A stretch of DNA of 5,362 nt from assembly GCA_007116095.1 (NCBI GenBank), contig SKJD01000084.1, positions 1 to 5,362 on the forward strand, given 5' to 3'. Positions 1 through 4,158 of the stretch are shown one piece after another. A program made the position numbers and the translations under genes. The DNA is from Candidatus Hydrogenedentota bacterium. GTDB lineage: Bacteria; Hydrogenedentota; Hydrogenedentia; Hydrogenedentales; SCBR16-9. The notes under the pieces were generated by a model, which was not told the origin of the DNA, made no database searches, and worked only from the letters and a program-made list of their open reading frames with translations. The first letter of the stretch is position 1; every line of letters starts with the position of its first letter.

Positions 1-1161
1 GTGGACGGACATGACCTGCCCCTTTTGATCGAGTGCCTCAACAACATCAAGCAGATGAAGGGGCCGATCATCCTGCATTGCCGTACGGAAAAAGGCAAGG
101 GCCTCAAGGTCGCCGAAGAAGACCCGCTAAAGTACCATGGCGTCAAGCCGCACTGCCTCAAGGAGACCGACCAGGAAGGCAATGCATTGCCCGGTCCGGA
201 TGAAGCGAAAAGCATGGCGGCGCCCTCCTTCACAGACGCCTTCGCCGACGCCATGATCGAAATCGCCGCAGCGGACCCCATGGTCGTGGGCATTACCGCA
301 GCGATGCCTACGGGCACGGGGCTTTCCAAGTTCGAGAAGGTCTACCCTGACCGCTTTATTGACGTGGGTATCTGTGAGCAGCATGCGGTCACTCTCGCGG
401 CTGGCTTGGCGGCGGAGGGCATGAAGCCGGTCGCAGCCATCTACTCGACATTCCTGCAGCGGGGTTATGATCAGCTTATCCATGATGTGTGCATCCAAAA
501 CTTGCCGGTGGTCTTTGCCCTGGACCGGGCGGGCCTGGTCGGTGAAGACAGCCCCACCCAGAACGGCACCTTCGACATTTCCTTCCTGCGCGCCGTGCCG
601 AACATGCTGGTGGGCGCACCGCGGGATGATGTCGACTTGAAGTTGATGCTGCAATGGGCGCTGGACGCCCGGGCGCCCGTGTCGATTCGCTATGCGCGTG
701 ACAAAGCCGTCACGATAGGTCCCGCCGAAGGCCGTGACATTGCCCGGGGAGAAGTTTTGCGGGAGGGTAGCGACGCCACCTTCCTGGCGCTCGGACCCTG
801 TGTGCAGGCTTGTCTGGAGGCTGCGGCGCTCCTGGATATGGAAGGGCTTTCTGTCGGGGTGGCGGATGCCCGCTGGGTCAAGCCGCTGGACGGCGCCCTG
901 ATCGAGTCACTGCTGGACCGCCCCATTATCACCGTCGAGGAGAATACCCTGCCGGGTGGTTTTGGAAGCGCCGTGCTGGAGTACTGCGCGGACCACGGCC
1001 TGCTGGACAAGCTGCATCTGCATCGTGCCGGCATACCGGATGTCTTCAGCGAGCAGGCGACACGTGCGGAACAATTGGCGATGCATGACCTGCATACGGC
1101 CGGACTTGCCACCCAGGCCCGCCAACTGCTGCATGCCCAGGTTCCGGCGCGGGTGAGCTGA
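1..1161 (+). CDS. dxs: 1-deoxy-D-xylulose-5-phosphate synthase, C-terminal part (5' truncated by window edge)
   Basis: Cytoplasmic thiamine-diphosphate (ThDP) enzyme that condenses pyruvate with glyceraldehyde 3-phosphate to DXP, the first step of the MEP isoprenoid pathway and a precursor of thiamine thiazole and, in some bacteria, pyridoxal phosphate. The window opens on VDGHD, the end of the family's GPVDGHD motif, so the first GTG is an internal valine and about 244 residues lie upstream. The 386 visible residues hold the pyrimidine-binding domain (about 75-240), with the EQHAVT block and its catalytic glutamate at visible residue 126 (E. coli Glu370), then IYSTFLQRGYDQ and ALDRAGLVG, and the C-terminal transketolase domain (about 255-380) with VEENTLPGGFGS. 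The normal C-terminus is present, stopping at TGA 1159-1161. One oddity: the family's T-H-x-G motif reads TQNG, so Gln replaces His at visible residue 187 (E. coli His431). The call is near certain from the run of family motifs. Confidence 0.97.
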   Translation: MDGHDLPLLIECLNNIKQMKGPIILHCRTEKGKGLKVAEEDPLKYHGVKPHCLKETDQEGNALPGPDEAKSMAAPSFTDAFADAMIEIAAADPMVVGITAAMPTGTGLSKFEKVYPDRFIDVGICEQHAVTLAAGLAAEGMKPVAAIYSTFLQRGYDQLIHDVCIQNLPVVFALDRAGLVGEDSPTQNGTFDISFLRAVPNMLVGAPRDDVDLKLMLQWALDARAPVSIRYARDKAVTIGPAEGRDIARGEVLREGSDATFLALGPCVQACLEAAALLDMEGLSVGVADARWVKPLDGALIESLLDRPIITVEENTLPGGFGSAVLEYCADHGLLDKLHLHRAGIPDVFSEQATRAEQLAMHDLHTAGLATQARQLLHAQVPARVS

Positions 1162-1215
1162 AACACTTCGGAGAAGGCTTGGCTTCATGGCGACAGCTAC
1201 TCCCGCTGTATGCCG

Positions 1216-2208
1216 TCAGCTCCGGAAATGGTCGAACCCATGCTGTTCCGGGTAATCGCCGTTGACTTGCACCCCGACTTTTTCGCTGCGGGAGACCTTG
1301 CCAATCAGCGAGCAGGGCAGGTTGAAGCGGGCTTCAAATTCTTGCTGTATTCTTGTGACGCGTCCCGGCGACATCGTGAATATGAGTTCGTAGGCTTCGC
1401 CTCCGGACAACACCAGCAACAAGGGGTCGACTTCCAGAGCGTCGGCGTATTGCTGCAAGTAGGGGGAGACCGGCAGTACGTTGGACTCCAGATGGAAATG
1501 CAAACGCGCCGCCTGCGCCAGGTGATCACAGTCCTGGAGCAACCCGTCGCTGAGGTCGATCATGGCGTGGACGCCTTGCTGTAGGGAGAGCCACTGCCCT
1601 TCCGCGCAACGCGGCGAGGGGTGCAGGTGGGCCTGACGCAATTCCGGTGCATCCACGTTTTTTTGTAGCGCCAGCAAACCTGCCGCGGAGTCGCCCGGGT
1701 AACCGGTTACCGCAATCACGTCTCCCGGTCGGCTGCCGCTCCGCAGCAGACAGCGCCCGGGGCCATTGACGCCTATCACCGTAAAATCGATAAATATCCG
1801 GTCGGGGGAACGGGTGGTGTCTCCACCGACAATGACCGCCTGCATTTGCTTCACCAGGTCGCTAATGCCCCGATACAACTGCTCCATTTCTTCCAGCGGA
1901 GCATTTCGGGGGATGGCCATGGAAACCAGCACAAAGCGGGGGATGCCTCCCATGGCGGCGATATCACTGACGGCTGCCGCTGCGGATTTCCAGCCGATGT
2001 CGTACATGGTCGCGAAGTCCCGGTCAAAGTGTACGCCTTCCACGACGGCGTCCGTCGAGACCAGCCACTGTTCCTCCCCGATACCGAGCACGGCGCAGTC
2101 ATCCCCGACGCCCTGGATCAGATCAGGATCAGATTGCAGTTCCCTGGTCAGGTGATGTATTAACCCAAATTCGCCCAATGCATTTAGCTCGTTTTCGGAT
2201 GTGCTCAC
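1216..2208 (-). CDS. thiL: Thiamine-monophosphate kinase
   Basis: Catalyses ATP-dependent phosphorylation of thiamine monophosphate to thiamine diphosphate, the last step of cofactor synthesis, in the cytoplasm. The 330 residues match the usual family length. Motifs in order: GEF near the N-terminus (12-14), GVGDDCAVL (33-41, Mg/ATP-binding acidic pair), STDAVVEGVHF (51-61), SDIAAMGG (81-88), GGDTTRSP (118-125), GDSAAGL (152-158), IDLSDGL (197-203), SGGEAYEL (248-255) and a terminal GFDHF. Most relatives have GGEDYEL, so Ala252 replaces the usual Asp. The GTG start is chosen because AGGA lies six bases upstream. A TTG at codon 11 would give a protein opening directly at GEF but lacks a good ribosome-binding site. 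The gene converges on dxs. No TPP riboswitch motif and no convincing promoter were seen upstream, and the preceding gene's terminator (2305-2340) suggests thiL is not cotranscribed with it. Confidence 0.96.
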   Translation of the reverse strand: MSTSENELNALGEFGLIHHLTRELQSDPDLIQGVGDDCAVLGIGEEQWLVSTDAVVEGVHFDRDFATMYDIGWKSAAAAVSDIAAMGGIPRFVLVSMAIPRNAPLEEMEQLYRGISDLVKQMQAVIVGGDTTRSPDRIFIDFTVIGVNGPGRCLLRSGSRPGDVIAVTGYPGDSAAGLLALQKNVDAPELRQAHLHPSPRCAEGQWLSLQQGVHAMIDLSDGLLQDCDHLAQAARLHFHLESNVLPVSPYLQQYADALEVDPLLLVLSGGEAYELIFTMSPGRVTRIQQEFEARFNLPCSLIGKVSRSEKVGVQVNGDYPEQHGFDHFRS

Positions 2209-2218
2209 TGTGTATCCT
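2209..2218 (-). promoter_or_regulatory. Ribosome-binding site deciding the GTG start of thiL
   Basis: On the minus strand AGGA (2218-2215) precedes GTG 2208-2206 by six bases (TACACA). The nearest ATG, at 2183-2181, is out of frame, so this site supports the GTG start. Confidence 0.6.
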
Positions 2219-2304
2219 GAAAAAGTATTGCCTGGAAGCTACTACCATCACTTCATTCCCACGCATGTTTACATTCAATAAATTCATTGCCCCATATGCA
2301 TTGG

Positions 2305-2340
2305 ACAAATAAAATACTCCCCGGTTTCTTTGCCGGGGAG
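2305..2340 (-). terminator. Rho-independent terminator after the FKBP gene
   Basis: Perfect 8-bp GC-rich stem (CTCCCCGG 2317-2324 with CCGGGGAG 2333-2340) around an 8-base loop. Read on the minus strand it is followed by TATTTTATTTG, a U-rich tail. It lies about 95 bases after the FKBP stop codon and upstream of thiL, so it probably ends the FKBP transcript. The plus strand has no T-run after the hairpin. Confidence 0.75.
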
Positions 2341-2397
2341 CACTTGTAATGGAATAATCGCAAGGTCGCAGTTCCGTAAGCAACGCGCCCGGCTTCA

Positions 2398-2421
2398 GGC
2401 GCACCAAGTGGTGCTTGCGCC
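2398..2421. repeat. Palindromic hairpin in the 3' flank of the FKBP gene
   Basis: Contains the inverted repeat GCACCA-AG-TGGTGC (2401-2414). GGCGC (2398-2402) can alternatively pair with GCGCC (2417-2421) as an outer stem. There is no T-run on either side, so it is not a terminator by itself. It could be a 3'-end stabilising structure upstream of the terminator or a protein-binding palindrome. A 9-base direct repeat, GCTTCAGGC, also occurs at 2392-2400 and again at 2432-2440 over the FKBP stop codon. Confidence 0.4.
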
Positions 2422-2434
2422 GTGTATATATGCT

Positions 2435-2869
2435 TCAGGCCGCAATTTCCACCAACTCTACCTCGAAGGTCAGGGTCTGTCCGGCCAGTGGGTGGTTGGC
2501 GTCCACGATCACCGAATCTTCCTCCACATCCATGATGCTGAAGATAACCGATTCGCCGTCGTCTTCACGGGTGGCCTGGAATTGCTGACCAATCTCCAGC
2601 TCGGCTTCTTCGGGGAATTGGGTCTTGTCGATGGACTGAATTTTGCTCTCATCGTAGGGACCATAGGCCGCTTCGGGCTGGATATCTAGCTTGCGCACTT
2701 CGCCCGGCTCCATGCCCAGGACAATCGTTTCAAACCCGGGAATGATTTCGCCGGCGCCCAGGGTAAACTCCAGGGGATCGCCGCCTTCCGAGGTATCAAT
2801 CTGGGTGCCGTCTTCCAGCCAACCCGTATAATGGACACGAACCTTGTCGCCGTTTTTGGCGTTTTCCAT
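2435..2869 (-). CDS. FKBP-type peptidyl-prolyl cis-trans isomerase, SlpA/SlyD-like
   Basis: A 144-residue cytoplasmic prolyl isomerase and probable folding chaperone: no signal peptide or membrane segment is visible. The N-terminal FKBP half shows VRVHYTGWLEDG (10-21), DTSEGGDPLEF (25-35) and GAGEIIPGFE (38-47). Then AAYGPYDESKI (67-77) leads into the insert-in-flap (IF) chaperone domain (about 70-122), and NHPLAGQTLTFEVELVEI (125-142) closes the FKBP fold. This order is that of SlyD/SlpA. The histidine- and cysteine-rich nickel-binding tail of E. coli SlyD is absent, so a nickel role is not supported. The reading frame stays open upstream to 3148, but the ATG at 2869 is chosen because AAGGAGG sits just before it and FKBP homology begins there. 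A TATAAT box at 2966-2971 and the terminator at 2305-2340 suggest a single-gene transcript. Confidence 0.93.
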   Translation of the reverse strand: MENAKNGDKVRVHYTGWLEDGTQIDTSEGGDPLEFTLGAGEIIPGFETIVLGMEPGEVRKLDIQPEAAYGPYDESKIQSIDKTQFPEEAELEIGQQFQATREDDGESVIFSIMDVEEDSVIVDANHPLAGQTLTFEVELVEIAA

Positions 2870-2880
2870 GCTGCCTCCTT
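2870..2880 (-). promoter_or_regulatory. Strong Shine-Dalgarno fixing the FKBP start
   Basis: The minus strand reads AAGGAGG (2880-2874), then CAGC, then ATG (2869-2867). The match to the anti-SD is complete and the spacing is short (four bases). It sets the start within a longer open frame. Confidence 0.8.
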
Positions 2881-2965
2881 GTGGATGTTTTTCTTTGCTA
2901 TCAGGGTTCCAATTCTGTGAAGTCCTGCCATTGCGCATGTTCCATGGACAGCAACCGTGTTCAGA

Positions 2966-2995
2966 ATTATACATTGTGCAGTGGGTGACGCCGCC
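2966..2995 (-). promoter_or_regulatory. Probable sigma70 -10 box for the FKBP gene
   Basis: The minus strand contains a perfect TATAAT (2971-2966), about 97 bases before the ATG, implying a leader of roughly 90 bases. The -35 position (spacer 17) reads GCGGCG, a poor match, so either an activator helps or the box is fortuitous. It lies after the upstream gene's terminator-like hairpin, where a promoter is expected. Confidence 0.42.
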
Positions 2996-3053
2996 AGGGG
3001 GCCAACGAATTGGTAGTTGGGCGCTGGCGTCCGGACTTGGTGTGTACATGCCG

Positions 3054-3098
3054 TATAAAAGGTCAATGCGGCTTCCGGGCGGACCCGGCATGCCGCAT
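3054..3098 (-). terminator. Probable terminator after the RRM gene
   Basis: Two stacked stems form one hairpin. The outer arms are ATGCGGC (3066-3072) with GCCGCAT (3092-3098), and the inner arms are CCGGG (3075-3079) with CCCGG (3084-3088). They are separated by a small 2x3 internal loop and capped by four bases. On the minus strand it is followed by TGACCTTTTAT, a modest T-run that begins five bases after the stem. It lies about 84 bases after the RRM stop. The imperfect T-tract lowers confidence. Confidence 0.5.
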
Positions 3099-3181
3099 GC
3101 CATCAAAAAGTATTTTCGGTGTACAACCCGGTGTGCGGGAAGTCCCATGCCCGGCGCCGTGGCGTCGGTGTTTTGTCGTGC

Positions 3182-3445
3182 TTAGAAGCGACGGGGACGT
3201 TCTTCCCGGGGACGGGCTTCGTTGATCCGCAGATCGCGGCCGTCCAGTGAAGTGCCGTCCAGTTCACGAATGGCAACCTGTGCATCGTTGTCATCCGGCA
3301 TTTCGACAAAGCCAAAGCCCCGCGAGCGCTGCGTCTCGCGGTCCTGGATGATGCGCGCCGAGCTTACTTCACCAAACTGGGCGAATGCGTCCCGCAATTC
3401 ATCTTCGGTGGTGCTGAAGCTAAGGTTGCCGACAAAAATGTTCAT
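3182..3445 (-). CDS. Single-RRM RNA-binding protein
   Basis: An 87-residue protein consisting of one RNA recognition motif and a short basic tail. RNP2 is IFVGNL (3-8) and RNP1 is RGFGFVEM (42-49). The aromatic residues that stack on RNA bases are present at Phe4, Phe44 and Phe46. The tail (77-87) is rich in Arg, Pro and Glu and lacks the glycine-rich extension of some cyanobacterial Rbp proteins. Such small bacterial RRM proteins are often linked to cold response or RNA chaperoning, but the sequence does not show the role here. The ATG start at 3445 is supported by TAGGAG nine bases upstream, and a second purine run, AAGGA, abuts the ATG. The ORF begins directly with the RRM beta-1 strand. 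It appears monocistronic: a terminator-like hairpin follows at 3066-3098 and a possible -10 box lies at 3525-3530. Confidence 0.92.
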   Translation of the reverse strand: MNIFVGNLSFSTTEDELRDAFAQFGEVSSARIIQDRETQRSRGFGFVEMPDDNDAQVAIRELDGTSLDGRDLRINEARPREERPRRF

Positions 3446-3524
3446 TCCTTCGTTCTCCTAATGCGTGAAAGACGGGTGAACTACTTGGCGGCAAGGGGGA
3501 TTCAGTCTGGACGGGAAGGAGGGC

Positions 3525-3554
3525 AGTATACGACCGCGCATGCAATACCGGAAA
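3525..3554 (-). promoter_or_regulatory. Possible -10 box for the RRM gene
   Basis: The minus strand contains TATACT (3530-3525), five of six matches to TATAAT, about 80 bases before the ATG. The -35 region at 17-18 base spacing (TTCCGG) is weak. A perfect TTGACA occurs further upstream (3576-3571) but lacks a -10 box at proper distance. Low confidence. Confidence 0.28.
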
Positions 3555-3658
3555 GAGCTGAAGCCGTTGCTGTCAAGAAAGAACGGCCCGAATTTCAATT
3601 GACCAATTTGCTGACGATGCTCCGGGCTGTCCTCACGAGCCAGCCGTGCCGTTCAGCT

Positions 3659-3710
3659 ACAACAAAAAGGGACACGCTATCCTCCGCAAGGAGAATACCA
3701 GGCGTGTCCC
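3659..3710 (-). terminator. Bulged 16-bp hairpin with minus-strand T-tract
   Basis: The outer 9-bp stem is perfect: GGGACACGC (3669-3677) with GCGTGTCCC (3702-3710). Then comes a four-base bulge on one side (3698-3701), a 3-bp TAT/ATA stem, one C/A mismatch, a 4-bp CTCC/GGAG stem and a tetraloop, GCAA on the plus strand. On the minus strand the hairpin is followed by TTTTTGTTGT, as in an intrinsic terminator, although no recognised minus-strand gene lies upstream of it. The GGGAC foot and one-sided bulge also resemble REP palindromes mobilised by RAYT transposases. Confidence 0.55.
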
Positions 3711-3918
3711 AAGAAAAAACGATTTTGTGATGCAATTCCAAAAATATGGCGCTTCACATGCAATGTAAGATACGGCTGCATCCTGCTATCAATACACATT
3801 CACTTGCCATCCGGGGATGGCGTCTACGGCGCGTTTCAATACCCAATGCTTTATAGGCATTGCACGGGCCCTTTAGATTTCGTTGGAGAGTGTAGCAAAA
3901 CAAAAATCCCGGCTGCAA
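3660..3918 (-). ncRNA. Candidate minus-strand small transcript (predicted promoter to terminator)
   Basis: The minus strand has TTGCAG (3918-3913), an 18-base spacer and TACACT (3894-3889), a mediocre sigma70-like pair. Transcription would start near 3882 and could end at the hairpin/T-tract at 3659-3710, giving an RNA of about 220 bases. Within it, AAAGGG (3874-3869) lies eight bases before an ATG that opens a 23-codon frame (3860-3789). The transcript does not look like 6S RNA (its ends are not complementary), SRP RNA, tmRNA or RNase P RNA. Every element is individually weak except the terminator, so this is a hypothesis. Confidence 0.2.
3806..3821. repeat. Short palindrome GCCATC-CGGG-GATGGC
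   Basis: A perfect 6-bp stem with a CGGG loop. No T-run follows on either strand. It could be a hairpin within a small transcript or a protein-binding site, but it is short enough to be chance. Confidence 0.3.
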
Positions 3919-3928
3919 CAAAAATCCC
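3900..3928. repeat. 11-base direct repeat at 18-base spacing
   Basis: ACAAAAATCCC occurs at 3900-3910 and again at 3918-3928, making two near-tandem 18-base units. On the minus strand each copy reads GGGATTTTTGT, and the pair overlaps the candidate -35 (3913-3918) of the proposed minus-strand transcript, so it could be a regulator-binding pair. No third copy is seen in the window. Confidence 0.45.
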
Positions 3929-3962
3929 CCGAAAGTTTTTCCGTGATATCCAGGCAGTTTTA

Positions 3963-3990
3963 TGTCGCGGCGCCGGGATGCGCCGCGACA
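3963..3990. repeat. Perfect 11-bp GC-rich hairpin
   Basis: TGTCGCGGCGC (3963-3973) pairs exactly with GCGCCGCGACA (3980-3990) around a six-base loop. Neither strand has a proper T-tract after it: the plus strand continues CGTTACATTTATT and the minus strand TAAAACTG. It is therefore at best a weak terminator. It lies about 170 bases before the mutase start and could be in that gene's leader, or be a REP-like or regulator-binding palindrome. Confidence 0.55.
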
Positions 3991-4158
3991 CGTTACATTT
4001 ATTGCGCCAAGCGTTGCATAGTGCCCGCAACCTTGTTAAACTTTATTCTAGGAATGATTTAGTGCGGCATCGGTGTATTATAAATTGTCTAGGGTTGGGG
4101 ACCTATCTTTCACTTTACGCTTTCAAGGGGTTTTCAATAGAGAAAAGGAATTGACGTT

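Larger units (their letters stand above)
2870..3181. other. 312-base gap between the FKBP and RRM genes
   Basis: No protein gene is supported here. The segment holds the FKBP ribosome-binding site and leader, a TATAAT box, and the terminator-like hairpin at 3066-3098 serving the RRM gene. Between the RRM stop and that hairpin (3099-3181) only short GC-rich inverted repeats are visible, such as GGGA/TCCC and CGC/GCG, none with a T-run directly attached. Confidence 0.6.
3446..4158. other. 713-base gene-poor region with several inverted repeats
   Basis: No ORF in any frame has protein-like character or a convincing homologue. Open frames of 89 and 116 codons on the plus strand read as non-coding. 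The region holds the RRM leader (3446 to about 3520), a bulged hairpin with a minus-strand T-tract (3659-3710), small palindromes (3806-3821, 3844-3862), an 11-base direct repeat (3900-3910, 3918-3928), a perfect 11-bp hairpin (3963-3990) and an A/T-rich stretch (about 4030-4158) that should carry the promoter and leader of the mutase gene. Mutase promoter candidates are poor: TTGCAT-17-TAAACT at 4014-4042, and a TATTATAAA stretch at 4076-4084 without a -35. No tRNA-like T-loop sequence was seen. Confidence 0.6.

Noticed and set aside
127..1166. Minus-strand open frames of 175 and 158 codons within dxs
   Set aside because: They lie entirely opposite a well-conserved Dxs sequence and their translations have no recognisable motifs.
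1189..1214. Terminator between dxs and thiL
   Set aside because: Only a weak hairpin (ACAGC 1193-1197 with GCTGT 1205-1209, plus GGC/GCC) with no T-run on either strand.
2116..2136. Repetitive GATCAGATCAGGATCAGAT stretch
   Set aside because: It lies within the thiL coding sequence and is explained by codons for the Asp-Pro-Asp-Leu-Ile segment; no further copies occur.
2209..2310. TPP riboswitch upstream of thiL
   Set aside because: The conserved CUGAGA and ACCUGAUCUGG elements are absent in this segment on the thiL strand.
2435..3148. A 237-residue version of the FKBP protein with a 93-residue N-terminal extension
   Set aside because: The extension lacks FKBP similarity, reads through the promoter and terminator region, and the ATG at 2869 has a near-perfect Shine-Dalgarno.
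3461..3730. An 89-codon plus-strand ORF
   Set aside because: Starts within the RRM gene's leader on the opposite strand, runs through the bulged hairpin, and has no protein-like conservation I can recognise.
3725..3764. CRP-like TGTGA...TCACA pair
   Set aside because: The half-sites are far more than the required six bases apart, so this is not a CRP operator.
3804..4154. A 116-codon plus-strand ORF upstream of the mutase
   Set aside because: The translation has no recognisable domain and crosses the hairpins and A/T-rich leader. There is no good ribosome-binding site. It ends just before the mutase start, probably by chance.
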